Shown here piece by piece: positions 48,968-57,790 of a stretch of 64,000 bases of DNA; the first letter of the stretch is position 1; each line of letters begins with the position of its first letter. The position numbers were made by a program, and so were the translations under genes. The DNA is from Brevibacterium sp. XM4083. Its GTDB lineage: Bacteria; Actinomycetota; Actinomycetes; Actinomycetales; Brevibacteriaceae. The DNA lies in contig NZ_VFYR02000002.1 in NCBI RefSeq assembly GCF_006489205.2, forward strand, positions 465,277 through 529,276. Direction: 5' to 3'. Under the pieces are notes generated by a model that worked only from the letters and a program-made list of their open reading frames with translations, had not been told where the DNA came from and did not search any database.

Positions 48968-50203
48968 TCACTCCTCGTCCGCAGTCGCCGAGGCGGTCGC
49001 CGGCTCACCGGTCAGCCAGGCCGCGATCGCCTCGGCGTCCTCATCGAGCAGCGGCGGGGCGTCGTGGGACGTCTTCGTCGTCTCGACCTCGCCGTCGGCT
49101 CCCGTGTCGAAGAATCGCAGCGGGGGTCCGGGCAGGTCGATGTCGCCGAGCACCGGGTGGTCGACGGAGACCTTGAGTCCCTGGCTCAGCGCCTGCTCCC
49201 AGTCGTAGACCTCGGCGAGGGTGCGCACCGTGCCGGCGGGGATGCCCGCGGCGCTGAGCTTCTCGAGCAGCTGCGCGGACGTGAAGTCGGCGAAGCGGGA
49301 TTCGATGAGGGCGATGACGGCCGGACGGTTGGCCACGCGCTCGGCGTTGTCGGCCATTCCCGGGGTGGCCGGGTCGATGTCGAAGGCCGCGGCGAACTTC
49401 TGCCAGAGGCTCTCGTTGCCCACGGAGATCTGCACGGCCCCGTCCTGGGAGGCGAAGAGGCCGTACGGGGACAGCGACGGGTGGTGGTTGCCGCCGGGCT
49501 GCGGGTTCTCCCCGGCCACGGTGGCCCGGGTTCCCTGGAACGCGTGGACGCCGACCATGCCGGCGATGAGCGAGGTGCGCACGATCTTCCCGCGTCCGGT
49601 GCGCTCGCGCTCCAGCAGGGCGGCGAGAACCCCGTAGGAGCCGTAGATGCCGGCGAGGAGGTCGGCGATCGGCACGCCCACCCGCTGCATGTCCTCCGGC
49701 CCGGACCCGGTCAGGGACATCAGCCCGGCTTCGCCCTGGGCGATCTGGTCGTAGCCGGCCCGGGCGGCCTCCGGCCCGTCGTGGCCGAAGCCGGTGATCG
49801 AGAGGATGACGAGGCGCGGGTTGATCTCCAGGCACGTGGCCGGGGAGAACCCGAGGCGGTCGAGGACCCCGGTGCGGAAGTTCTCGATGAGGACGTCAGC
49901 ACGGGCGATGAGCGCCCGCAGCGTGTCCTTGCCGGTCTCGGATTTGAGGTCGAGGGCGATCGACTCCTTGTTCCGGTTCGCCGAGAGGAAGTACGTCGCC
50001 TGCGGGTCGTCGGCGGGACCGACGAAGGGCGGCCCCCACGAGCGGGAGTCATCGCCGCGGCCGGGGTTCTCGACCTTGATGACCCGGGCGCCGAGGTCGC
50101 CGAACATCATTCCCGCGTGCGGTCCCGCGAGCGCGCGGGAGAGGTCGATGACGGTGTAGCCGCTCAGCGGCCCCTCACCTGTGGCCGGTGCGTCGTCGAA
50201 CAT
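48968..50203 (-). CDS. CaiB/BaiF-family (class III) CoA-transferase
   Basis: Moves CoA between carboxylic acids. The 411-residue protein has the family opening GYTVIDLSRALAGPHAGMMFGDLGARVIKVE, the LSANRNKESIALDLKSE and RADVLIENFRTGVLDRLGF blocks, and the catalytic Asp in GYDQIAQGEAGLMSLTG. It starts at ATG 50203 with GAGGAGG inside the end of the PH-domain gene, 2 nt after that stop, and is followed 4 nt later by accDA. The pairing suggests activation of an organic acid to its CoA ester followed by carboxylation, but the substrate is not deducible. The C-terminal Ala/Thr tail is unremarkable. Confidence 0.87.
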   Translation of the reverse strand: MFDDAPATGEGPLSGYTVIDLSRALAGPHAGMMFGDLGARVIKVENPGRGDDSRSWGPPFVGPADDPQATYFLSANRNKESIALDLKSETGKDTLRALIARADVLIENFRTGVLDRLGFSPATCLEINPRLVILSITGFGHDGPEAARAGYDQIAQGEAGLMSLTGSGPEDMQRVGVPIADLLAGIYGSYGVLAALLERERTGRGKIVRTSLIAGMVGVHAFQGTRATVAGENPQPGGNHHPSLSPYGLFASQDGAVQISVGNESLWQKFAAAFDIDPATPGMADNAERVANRPAVIALIESRFADFTSAQLLEKLSAAGIPAGTVRTLAEVYDWEQALSQGLKVSVDHPVLGDIDLPGPPLRFFDTGADGEVETTKTSHDAPPLLDEDAEAIAAWLTGEPATASATADEE

Positions 50204-50205
50204 GC

Positions 50206-50667
50206 CTAGTCCTCCTCATATGTGGTCCATGTGGTCACGAGCTTACGCAGTCGGGCGACCTCGTCGTACGCGCGGGGGCCGTCGGCGTGCTGGATGGCCA
50301 TGACCGCGCACGTCGAGCCGTCGGCGAGGTCGAGGATCGCCCACGGGTCGTCGCCGTACGTCGAGAACGTCACCCCGAGGATCTGGCCCCAGCCGAAGCG
50401 GCGTGTGCGCACGATGTTGCGCACCGTCAGCCCCGCCTCGTCGGGACGGGCCTCGATGCTGCCGACCCGCAGGAGCGCTGCGGAGAAGAGGACGCCGAGG
50501 AGGTTCATCCACACGACGTCGAACCACGTCCACGGCCGCCAGTCGACGACGAGGAGGGCGACGGAGAGCACCGCGAAGCCGACGAAGACGACGCCCGCGC
50601 CGACGAAGCCGAGCGCGCGGACCCGCCGGGGCCGGAAGACGGCGAACTCAGATGCGGCAGGCGCCAA
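50206..50667 (-). CDS. PH-domain membrane protein encoded with hisG
   Basis: A 153-residue protein with two N-terminal hydrophobic spans (ALGFVGAGVVFVGFAVLSVALL and FDVVWMNLLGVLFSAALL) followed by a bacterial PH-like domain (GLTVRNIVRTRRFGWGQILGVTF, PWAILDLADGST). Its place beside hisG is typical for actinobacteria; function unknown. The start appears to be TTG 50667, overlapping the hisG 3' end by 20 bp, since no ATG or GTG occurs before the first span. Coupled translation with hisG is likely. Confidence 0.75.
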   Translation of the reverse strand: MAPAASEFAVFRPRRVRALGFVGAGVVFVGFAVLSVALLVVDWRPWTWFDVVWMNLLGVLFSAALLRVGSIEARPDEAGLTVRNIVRTRRFGWGQILGVTFSTYGDDPWAILDLADGSTCAVMAIQHADGPRAYDEVARLRKLVTTWTTYEED

Positions 50668-51487
50668 TGGTCGTCACCAGGATCGCACGCGCACCGACCG
50701 CGTAGAGGCGGTCCATGACGTTGTTCACGGACTTCGCCTCGACCATGACCCGCACGGCCACCCAGCCGGTCTCCTGCAGCGGGGAGACCGTCGGCGATTC
50801 GAGCCCCGGGGTCAGACTGATCGCCTCGGGCACGAGGCGCTCTTCGATGTTGTAGTCGACGAGCACGTACTGGCGGGCGACCATGACGGATTCGAGGCGG
50901 CGCTTGAGCACCTCGATCGAGGCGTCGGCGCCGTCGCGCTGGACGAGGACTGCCTCGGACTCGAGCATCGGCTCCCCGAAGGTCTCGAGGCCCGCCGCCC
51001 GCAGGGTGCTGCCGGTCTCGACGACGTCGGCGACGGCATCGGCGACGCCGAGCTGGATCGAGACCTCGATGGCGCCGTCGAGCTGGACCGTCTCAGCCGT
51101 GATGCCCCTGGCGTCGAGGTCGGTCTGAACGAGGTGCGGGAAGCTCGTGGCGATCCGCTTGCCGGCGAGCTCGGCGACGCTGGAGTAGCGGCCGCGCTCC
51201 CCGGCGTAGAAGAAGCGGGAGTTCCCGAAGCCGAGGCCGATGACCTCTTGGGCCGTCGCCTGGGATTCGAGGAGGAGGTCGCGGCCGGTGATCCCGGCAT
51301 CGAGGATTCCGGAGCCGACGTAGACGGCGATGTCGCGGGGGCGCAGGTAGAAGAACTCGACCCCGTTCGTCTCGTCGCGGTGGACGAGGGTCTTCGATCC
51401 GCGCCGGGTCGAGTACCCGGCTTCGCTGAGCATGTCGGTGGCGGCTTCGGACAGGATGCCCTTGTTGGGCACGGCTACACGCAGCAT
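50648..51487 (-). CDS. hisG: ATP phosphoribosyltransferase (long form)
   Basis: First enzyme of histidine synthesis, feedback-inhibited by histidine. The 279-residue long form has LRVAVPNKGILSEAATDML, RPRDIAVYVGSGILDAGITGRDLL (phosphate loop), ADAVADVVETGSTLRAAGL and a C-terminal ~80-residue regulatory domain (VAVRVMVEAKSVNNVMDRL, ARAILVTTIGACRI). It therefore needs no HisZ. GAGGAGGAG precedes the ATG. It lies 28 bp after hisE. Confidence 0.97.
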   Translation of the reverse strand: MLRVAVPNKGILSEAATDMLSEAGYSTRRGSKTLVHRDETNGVEFFYLRPRDIAVYVGSGILDAGITGRDLLLESQATAQEVIGLGFGNSRFFYAGERGRYSSVAELAGKRIATSFPHLVQTDLDARGITAETVQLDGAIEVSIQLGVADAVADVVETGSTLRAAGLETFGEPMLESEAVLVQRDGADASIEVLKRRLESVMVARQYVLVDYNIEERLVPEAISLTPGLESPTVSPLQETGWVAVRVMVEAKSVNNVMDRLYAVGARAILVTTIGACRI

Positions 51488-51515
51488 GGCGTCCTTTGCG
51501 AGGAGGAGAGGAAGG

Positions 51516-51779
51516 TCACAGGTGGGCGTTGACGTCGTCGAGGCTTAAGTCCTTGGCGATCATGAGCACCTGGAGATGGTAGAGCAGCTGGGAGATCTCC
51601 GCGGCGAGGTCGTCCTGCGTCTCGTACTCCGCGGCCATCCACACCTCGGCGGCCTCCTCGACGATCTTCTTCCCGATCGCATGGACTCCCGCGTCGAGTT
51701 CGGCGACGGTCTTCGATCCGGCGGGCCGGTCGAGGGACTTGGCGAGGAGTTCAGCGTAGAGAGAGTCGAAGGTCTTCAC
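51516..51779 (-). CDS. hisE: Phosphoribosyl-ATP pyrophosphatase
   Basis: Removes pyrophosphate from PR-ATP, step 2 of histidine synthesis. The 87-residue MazG-like all-alpha protein has the metal-binding [16 protein letters not shown] (EExxE) and [18 protein letters not shown] helices. GTG 51779 lies 7 nt after TACCCT, suggesting that the his/trp supercluster starts here with a leaderless mRNA. Confidence 0.96.
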   Translation of the reverse strand: MKTFDSLYAELLAKSLDRPAGSKTVAELDAGVHAIGKKIVEEAAEVWMAAEYETQDDLAAEISQLLYHLQVLMIAKDLSLDDVNAHL

Positions 51780-51792
51780 GTGATCCAGGGTA
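51780..51792 (-). promoter_or_regulatory. Probable leaderless promoter of hisE and the his/trp supercluster
   Basis: TACCCT (51792 to 51787, minus strand), seven nucleotides GGATCAC, then GTG. No ribosome site lies between. It separates the his/trp run from pnuC upstream. Confidence 0.5.
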
Positions 51793-51824
51793 GACCATCG
51801 CCGCTGCGTGCCCTGACCGGGGTC

Positions 51825-52502
51825 TCAGGTCCCGGACGCGGCATCGGGGCCGCGGGTGATGTCGGTCGCACCGGTGTGCGGGGCGGAGATCGTCTGCTTC
51901 GAGCGCTTCGACCAGTCGAGGAAGCCGATGACGACCATGACGAGGAAGATGAGGTAGACGGCGCCGGAGAAGACGAGTCCCCCGGCCACGGCCAGCGGGA
52001 TGCCGACGAGGTCGACGGCGAGCCAGACGAACCAGAACTCGACGATCGCCCGTCCCTGGGCGTACATCGCCACGAGGGAGCCGATGAAGATGTAGGCGTC
52101 CGGGTAGGGGTTCCACGACCAGCCGCCGACGGAGAGGATGTACCCGAAGACGGCGGTGCCGATGACGAGGGCGGCGATGAGCCCGATCCGCTCCTTCCAC
52201 GTCGCCCACCGGACGACGACCTCCCCCTTCGCTTCCCGCGACTTCCGCCACTGCGTCCATCCCCACACGGCGGCGACGATGATGACGACCTGGCGGGAGG
52301 CGTTGCCGCCGAGGCCGGCCGAGAGCGACGCGGAGAAGAGGAGGATCGATCCGAGGATCTGCACCGGCCAGGAGAGGATGTTGCGCCTAAGGGCGAGGAC
52401 GACGGTGGCCAGCGCGCAGATGTTGCCGAAGAGATCCGAGTACGGCACGGGTTTGCCGAGAAGCTCGAAGGCCGGGGTGTTGAGCCAGGTGAGGAATTCC
52501 AT
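51825..52502 (-). CDS. pnuC: PnuC-family nicotinamide riboside transporter
   Basis: Facilitates uptake of the NAD precursor nicotinamide riboside across the membrane. The 225-residue protein has seven hydrophobic spans and the aromatic substrate-binding pattern around VWGWTQWRK and VEFWFVWLAVDLVGIPLAVAGG, with NPYPDAYIFIGSLVAMYAQ between. The ATG at 52502 follows GAGG; only 24 bp separate it from rpe. No NAD riboswitch-like leader fits in that gap. Thiamine or riboflavin transport is possible in PnuC relatives but less likely. Confidence 0.88.
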   Translation of the reverse strand: MEFLTWLNTPAFELLGKPVPYSDLFGNICALATVVLALRRNILSWPVQILGSILLFSASLSAGLGGNASRQVVIIVAAVWGWTQWRKSREAKGEVVVRWATWKERIGLIAALVIGTAVFGYILSVGGWSWNPYPDAYIFIGSLVAMYAQGRAIVEFWFVWLAVDLVGIPLAVAGGLVFSGAVYLIFLVMVVIGFLDWSKRSKQTISAPHTGATDITRGPDAASGT

Positions 52503-52526
52503 GATGTGCCTCGGATCGCAGGTCGG

Positions 52527-53189
52527 TCAGTGGGTGTGGGCGGCGGCGAGGCTGCGGAGCTCGGCGATCGCGGCGCCCGCATCCTCGGCGCTGTAGACGG
52601 CGGATCCGGCGACGAGGACGTCGGCGCCGGCGTCGACGACGCGCTCGACCGTCGCGGCGGAGACTCCGCCGTCGACCTGCAGCCTGATCTCGAGTCCGGA
52701 GGCGGAGATCGCCTCCCGGGTGCGGGCGATCTTCGGCAGGCACACGTCGAGGAACTTCTGCCCGCCGAAGCCGGGTTCGACGGTCATGATGAGGATCTGG
52801 TCGAATTCGGGCAGGAGGTCGATGTAGGGCTCGATCGGGGTCGCGGGCTTGAGCGCGAGGCTCGCCTTCGCCCCCAGCCGGCGCAGCTCCCTGGCCAGCC
52901 GCACGGGAGCCGCGGCCGCCTCGGCGTGGAAGGTCACCGAGGCGCACCCGAGCTCGGCATACACGGGCGCGTTGCGGTCGGCATCGGCGATCATGAGGTG
53001 CGCGTCGAGCGGGATCGGGCTGATCGCCTGGATCCGCTCGACGACGGGAGGCCCGAAGGTGAGATTGGGCACGAAGTGGTTGTCCATGACGTCGATGTGG
53101 GCCATGTCCGCCGTCGCGATCTTCGCAAGCTCCCCGCGGAGGTCGGAGAAGTCGGAGGAGAGGATGCTCGGGTTGATCTCGATCGCCAT
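52527..53189 (-). CDS. rpe: Ribulose-phosphate 3-epimerase
   Basis: Interconverts ribulose- and xylulose-5-phosphate in the pentose phosphate pathway. The 220-residue TIM barrel has [17 protein letters not shown], the metal ligands in [21 protein letters not shown] and [21 protein letters not shown], and [12 protein letters not shown] near the C-terminus. It lies 1 nt downstream of the rsmB stop, in the usual fmt-rsmB-rpe order. Confidence 0.97.
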   Translation of the reverse strand: MAIEINPSILSSDFSDLRGELAKIATADMAHIDVMDNHFVPNLTFGPPVVERIQAISPIPLDAHLMIADADRNAPVYAELGCASVTFHAEAAAAPVRLARELRRLGAKASLALKPATPIEPYIDLLPEFDQILIMTVEPGFGGQKFLDVCLPKIARTREAISASGLEIRLQVDGGVSAATVERVVDAGADVLVAGSAVYSAEDAGAAIAELRSLAAAHTH

Positions 53190-53190
53190 A

Positions 53191-54564
53191 TCAGTTCGCC
53201 TTCTTCAGCAGGGCCAGGAACATTCCGTCGGTGTCGTGGACGTGGGGCCACAGCTGCGCGAAGCGGCCGTCGCCGCGGCTGACCGAGGCGAAGGAGTCGG
53301 CCTCGGCGCCGGTGACGGCGGCGAGCACGGCCGGGGTGTCGAGGATCTCGACGTCGTCGCCGGTCTCCTTCCGCCGCCGGCGGAGGACGTCGTCGACGAC
53401 GAGGACGGTCTCCGCATAGTGGGGTGAGCACGTCGAGTACGCGACGACGCCGCCGGGTGCCGCCGCGTCGAGGGCGGCGGTGAGGATCTCCCGTTGGAGC
53501 GCGGCCAGGGCGTTGACGTCGTCGGGGCTGCGCCGGTAGCGGGCCTCCGGCCGGCGCCGCAGCGCTCCGAGGCCGGTGCAGGGGACATCGACGAGGATCT
53601 TCGCGTACGGGCCCTCGGCGTCCCGGGCGTCGGCGACGCCGACGGTGACGTTCTCAAGGGCCTGGGTCGAGGTCTCGACGAGGGACGCCCGGTGCGGGCT
53701 CGAGTCGAAGGCGTCGAGGGTCTCCCCCGCGGTGCGGGCACGGGCGGCGAGGACGGCGGCCTTCCCGCCGGGGCCCGCGCAGAGGTCGGCCCACGTCCCG
53801 TCCGGGGCGGCCGCCTCGGCGAGTGCCAGGGCAACGAGGGCCGAGCCTTCGTCCTGGACCCGGGCGAGACCGTCGGCGACGGCGGGGATGTCCTTGGGTA
53901 CGGCCGTCTCGAGGTGGACGCCGAGCGGGGAGAGCGGAGTCGGGGTGCCGGGCAGGTCGCTGCGGTCGAGCAGTCCCGGCAGGGCGGTGACAGCGACCTG
54001 GGCCGGGGTGTTGTCGGCGGTGAGCAGCGCGTCGAGTTCGCCGGCGTCGCGGCCGTGGCCCTTGAGCGCCTGGGTGAGCGCGCGGACGATCCATTCGGGG
54101 TGGGAGCTGGCGATCGCCTGCCGGGCGGTCTCCGAGCGCCCCTGCCCGATCCGGTCGAGCCAGGTCTGCCGGTCGGCTTCGGAGACACGCCGCAGCACTG
54201 CGTTGACGAAGCCCGCGGTCTTCGGGGCCGCGTATTTGACGACACCGACGGTCTCGGACAGCGCGGCGTGGTCGGGCACGCGCATCGCGAGGATCTGGTG
54301 GGCGCCCATCCGCATCGCCGCGAGCGGCTCGGGGTCGATCTGCGTCACCGGCCGCCCGGCGGCGTGCGCGATGACGGCGTCGTAGAACTCCTGTCCGCGC
54401 AGGGTGCCGTACGTGAGTTCGGTGGCGAACGCGGCGTCCGGGGGGCTCAAGTGCGTGCGCGCGATCTTCGCCGGCAGCAGGAGGTTCGCGTACGCGTCCT
54501 TCGTGTCGACGTCGGTGAGCACCTCCCACGCGAGCCGGCGGGGCAGGTTGGGCTTCGCGGCCAT
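53191..54564 (-). CDS. rsmB: 16S rRNA (cytosine-5) methyltransferase RsmB
   Basis: Methylates C967 (E. coli numbering) of 16S rRNA. The 457-residue protein has an N-terminal NusB-like domain (residues ~5-140: [32 protein letters not shown]) and a C-terminal SAM-dependent domain with [18 protein letters not shown], the Cys motif [20 protein letters not shown] and the catalytic [12 protein letters not shown]. The ATG at 54564 lies 1 nt after the fmt stop. Longer in-frame readings re-read fmt. Confidence 0.95.
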   Translation of the reverse strand: MAAKPNLPRRLAWEVLTDVDTKDAYANLLLPAKIARTHLSPPDAAFATELTYGTLRGQEFYDAVIAHAAGRPVTQIDPEPLAAMRMGAHQILAMRVPDHAALSETVGVVKYAAPKTAGFVNAVLRRVSEADRQTWLDRIGQGRSETARQAIASSHPEWIVRALTQALKGHGRDAGELDALLTADNTPAQVAVTALPGLLDRSDLPGTPTPLSPLGVHLETAVPKDIPAVADGLARVQDEGSALVALALAEAAAPDGTWADLCAGPGGKAAVLAARARTAGETLDAFDSSPHRASLVETSTQALENVTVGVADARDAEGPYAKILVDVPCTGLGALRRRPEARYRRSPDDVNALAALQREILTAALDAAAPGGVVAYSTCSPHYAETVLVVDDVLRRRRKETGDDVEILDTPAVLAAVTGAEADSFASVSRGDGRFAQLWPHVHDTDGMFLALLKKAN

Positions 54565-54565
54565 C

Positions 54566-55657
54566 TCAGGCCTCCTTGCTCGTCGTGGCGCGGCCGGCAT
54601 CGGTCGATGCGTCGGCGTCGGTCGGTACGGCGGCGTCGGCCGGTGCGTCGGCGGCGACGGCGTCGATGCGGACGTCACCGTGTCCGCGCAGGTAGTCGGC
54701 GGCGACGGCGTCGATGCGGACGTCACCGTGTCCGCGCAGGTAGTCGGCGGCGCTCATGCGGGGTTTGCCGAAGGGCTGGATCTCACTCACCTGCAGCCAG
54801 CCGTCCCCGACCCCGAGCACGGCGGCTCCGTCGCGGGCGGTGAGCAGGCCGATATCCGCCGAGGCGGTCGGGGCCTGGGTCCCGGCGGCATCGCCCCCCA
54901 CCGGGGCGAGGCCGAAGAGCTTCGTCCGCTTCCCGTCGACCGTCACCCACGGTCCCGGGGCGGGGCTGACCCCGCGGGAGCGGGCGATGACCTCGGCAGC
55001 GGGACGGGTGAGGTCGAGGTGGGCGTCGGCGGCGGTGATCTTCTCGGCATGGCTCGGCTGGGAGCCTGTGGCGATGAGCGCGTCCTGCGAGGTGAAGACC
55101 GCGGTGCCGGCGGCGAGATCGTCGAACGCGGCGACGAGTTCGCCGGCCCCGACCTCGGCGTAGGCGGCCAGTGCTGCGGCGGCGTCGGGCTGATCGAGCG
55201 GCAGGGTGCGGGTGCGCACGACATCACCGGTGTCCATGCCGGTGTCGATGCGGAAGACGCTCACCCCGCTCGTCGTCTCCCCCGCGATGAGCGCGCGCTG
55301 GACGGGGGCGGCCCCGCGGTGGGCGGGCAGGAGCGAGAAGTGGAGGTTGAACCAGCCGAGTCGCGCCGTCGACAGCGCCGCCGGTCCGGCGATGGCGCCG
55401 TAGGCGACGACGGCGACGGCATCGGCCCCGATCTCCCGCAGCTGCCCGATGACGTCCCCGCGCAGACGGTCGGCTTCGATGACGGGCAGTCCGAGTTCGA
55501 GCGCCCGGGCCTTGACGGGTGAGGGGGTGAGGACGCGCTTGCGGCCGACCGGGGCGTCGGGACGGGTGAGCACCGCGCGGACCGTGTGGGCGGAGGCGAC
55601 GAGCGCCTCGAGCGCGGGAACGGCGACCTCCGGGGTGCCGGCGAAGACGATATCCAC
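54566..55657 (-). CDS. fmt: Methionyl-tRNA formyltransferase with a duplicated C-terminal segment
   Basis: Formylates initiator Met-tRNA. The catalytic domain of this 363-residue protein has FAGTPEVAVPALEAL, the active-site NLHFSLLPAHRGAAPVQRAL and IDTGMDTGDVV with the catalytic Asp. The C-terminal domain ends normally with GKPRMSAADYLRG, but the 16-residue stretch ADYLRGHGDVRIDAVA is then repeated exactly, followed by an Ala/Asp/Thr tail; the family is usually near 310 residues. GTG 55657 is the apparent start, 8 nt after a TACAAT box and 31 nt after the priA stop. Confidence 0.94.
   Translation of the reverse strand: MDIVFAGTPEVAVPALEALVASAHTVRAVLTRPDAPVGRKRVLTPSPVKARALELGLPVIEADRLRGDVIGQLREIGADAVAVVAYGAIAGPAALSTARLGWFNLHFSLLPAHRGAAPVQRALIAGETTSGVSVFRIDTGMDTGDVVRTRTLPLDQPDAAAALAAYAEVGAGELVAAFDDLAAGTAVFTSQDALIATGSQPSHAEKITAADAHLDLTRPAAEVIARSRGVSPAPGPWVTVDGKRTKLFGLAPVGGDAAGTQAPTASADIGLLTARDGAAVLGVGDGWLQVSEIQPFGKPRMSAADYLRGHGDVRIDAVAADYLRGHGDVRIDAVAADAPADAAVPTDADASTDAGRATTSKEA
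54647..54752. repeat. Perfect 48-bp tandem duplication in fmt
   Basis: 54647-54694 and 54695-54742 are identical, and the first 10 bp of a further copy follow (54743-54752). The period is a multiple of three, so it adds 16 residues without breaking the frame. Perfect identity implies recent origin or active slippage. Confidence 0.95.
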
Positions 55658-55671
55658 AGAAAGTGATTGTA
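55658..55671 (-). promoter_or_regulatory. Possible internal promoter of fmt
   Basis: TACAAT (55671 to 55666, minus strand) lies 8 nt before the fmt GTG, in a locally AT-rich patch within the 31-bp priA-fmt gap. The spacing is slightly longer than at the other leaderless candidates. Confidence 0.4.
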
Positions 55672-55688
55672 CGTCGTGGGGACCCGGC

Positions 55689-57788
55689 TCAGAGCGACCG
55701 GGGATCGTCGATGCGCACCCGCACCTGCGGCAGCTTCTTCGCCGACCGCGCCGCCGTCGTCTCGGCCAGGCGCGTGCCGATGTGGGGGCCGGCGGCGATC
55801 GGGAAGGCGGCGACGACGCGCTGGCCGTCCTCGTCGTCGTCGCGGATGAGTTCGGTGAGCTCCGGGACCGCGGCGAGCACGGCGTCGATCTCGGTGCCGG
55901 GACCGGTGAGTTCGACGATTCGGCGGTACGGCGGGAACCCGAGTTCGCGGCGGTCGGCCAGCGATCGCGTCATCGTCACGGCGGGGTCGAAGGTCGTCAG
56001 CGCCCCGCGGATCGTCTCATCGGCATCACCGAGGTAGACGACTCCCCCGTCGGTGCGCGACCGGACGAGGGAGGCCGCCCGCATCCGCCGCCGCACCCCT
56101 TCGTCGCTCGCTCGCATCCACGGGCCCGGCCACAGGGTGTCGAGGAGGATCCCTGCGGCGTAGCCGCCGATCGCGTAGGGTTCGGCCCCGGTCGTCGCGA
56201 CGACGACGCGGGGGGCGAAGTCGAGGGCGACGGGGATGTCGTCGCCCCCGGATTCGACGATCTCGATGCCCGGCAGCGCCTTCGTCAGCTCCTCGACGGT
56301 GCGGGTGCGTCCGCGCACGATCGAGCGCACCTGGTGGGAGTGGCAGCGCGCGCACGTGAAGGTCTCCGAGTGGTAGCCGCACGTCCGGCAGGCGAAGGGG
56401 CCGACCTCGGACTGGGTCGACAGCGGAGATTCGCACACCGGGCAGCGGGCCGTCTCCTGGCACCGTGCGCACGCGAACACCGGGTAGTAGCCGCCGCGGG
56501 GGACCTGAACGAGGACAGGACCGGGTGTGCTCCCGTCCCGGGGCTTCAGCGCCGAGCGCATGATGTCCCACGCCCGGGTGGGGATCCGCTGCCACGCGAA
56601 GGGGTCGCGCTCCTCGTCGGGGACGATGACGAGCGGTGAGGAGCTGCGGCGGGCCGCGGCGGCGGGGCTGATGTCGCGCAGCCACCCGATCTCGACGAGT
56701 CGCTCGACCTCGGCGCTGCGGTCGGTCGAGGCGAAGAGCAGGCCGGTCTCCTCGAGGTTCGACCGGAGCAGGCTGACCTCCCGCGCGTGCGGGTAGGGGG
56801 CGTGCTGGTCGAGGTAGTTCTGGTTGGCGTCGTCGAGGCAGATGATGACGCCGAGGTCAGTAAGCGGGGCGAAGGCGGCGGCGCGGGTGCCGATGATCAG
56901 CCGGGTGTCGCCGAGGAGGCCGCGCAGCCACGCCGCCCACCGCTGCTCCGGTGACTGGTCGGCGTGGAGGGCGGTGTACTCGGTGATCTCTCCACCGCGG
57001 GCGATCTCGGCGTCGAGCGCTGCCGAGAGCACCGCGATCTCCCGGTGGTCGGGGACGAGCCAGAGCACAGCGGCCCCCCGGGCCAGAGCGGCCTGCGCGG
57101 CACGCAGTCCTGCGGTGATCCACCCGAGGCCGGGGGTGGTGCCGGGAGTGAAGGTGAGCGCGAGGCGCGCACGGTCGGACCCGGCGGCACCGGGATCGCC
57201 GTCGGTCACCTCGGTGCCGGCCTCGATGACCCACTCGCCGAGCGCGTCGACGACCGGGGTCTCCTCGGGGGCGTCCTCGTCCGCTCCGGGCTCGTCTCGG
57301 CTGCGCCCGTCCCGGCCGGGCCCGCCTCCCGCGGACTTCCCGGCGGTCTGCGCCGTCTGCCGCTCCTCGATCGCGTGGAGCACGGCCTTCTCCGCGCGGG
57401 CGTGGCGCGGTGGGATCGCAAGCCGGAGCACATCGGGCAGGGTGCCCGCGTAACGGGTGGCGACGGCCTCGCAGAGTTCGAGGAAGGATGGGGTGAGCAC
57501 GGGCAGCGGGCTCGTGATCCGTTCGATGACGGCGAGCGGACCGATGTGGTCGCTCTCGTCCGCGCGTTCGAGGATGAACCCGTCACGGAGCCGGCCGGCG
57601 AACTTCACGCGCACCCGCACCCCCGGCTGCGCCGCCTCGGCGAGCTTCTCCGGGACGGCGTAGTCGAAGGCGCGCGCGAGATGCGGGACCGGATGGTCGA
57701 CGAGGACGCGGGCGACGGGCGCGTCCGGGGCGAGCGGCACCTGCCCCACAGCGGTGGTGCCGGTCGCGATGGGAAGGGGCTCGTCCAC
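55689..57788 (-). CDS. priA: Actinobacterial PriA (primosomal protein N') with degenerate ATPase motifs
   Basis: PriA restarts stalled replication forks. The 699-residue protein has the N-terminal 3'-DNA-binding fold (ARVLVDHPVPHLARAFDYAVP) and eight zinc-binding Cys (CARC, CPVC, CRTCG, CARCHS). Where Walker A should stand it reads LGWITAGLRAAQAALARGAA with no GKT, and motif II is ICLDDANQNY rather than DEEH. Helicase activity is therefore probably lost, a known trait of actinobacterial PriA. It begins at GTG 57788, 2 nt after the metK stop; the ~40-residue Gly/Glu-rich linker near residue 150 is probably disordered. Confidence 0.88.
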   Translation of the reverse strand: MDEPLPIATGTTAVGQVPLAPDAPVARVLVDHPVPHLARAFDYAVPEKLAEAAQPGVRVRVKFAGRLRDGFILERADESDHIGPLAVIERITSPLPVLTPSFLELCEAVATRYAGTLPDVLRLAIPPRHARAEKAVLHAIEERQTAQTAGKSAGGGPGRDGRSRDEPGADEDAPEETPVVDALGEWVIEAGTEVTDGDPGAAGSDRARLALTFTPGTTPGLGWITAGLRAAQAALARGAAVLWLVPDHREIAVLSAALDAEIARGGEITEYTALHADQSPEQRWAAWLRGLLGDTRLIIGTRAAAFAPLTDLGVIICLDDANQNYLDQHAPYPHAREVSLLRSNLEETGLLFASTDRSAEVERLVEIGWLRDISPAAAARRSSSPLVIVPDEERDPFAWQRIPTRAWDIMRSALKPRDGSTPGPVLVQVPRGGYYPVFACARCQETARCPVCESPLSTQSEVGPFACRTCGYHSETFTCARCHSHQVRSIVRGRTRTVEELTKALPGIEIVESGGDDIPVALDFAPRVVVATTGAEPYAIGGYAAGILLDTLWPGPWMRASDEGVRRRMRAASLVRSRTDGGVVYLGDADETIRGALTTFDPAVTMTRSLADRRELGFPPYRRIVELTGPGTEIDAVLAAVPELTELIRDDDEDGQRVVAAFPIAAGPHIGTRLAETTAARSAKKLPQVRVRIDDPRSL

Positions 57789-57790
57789 TC

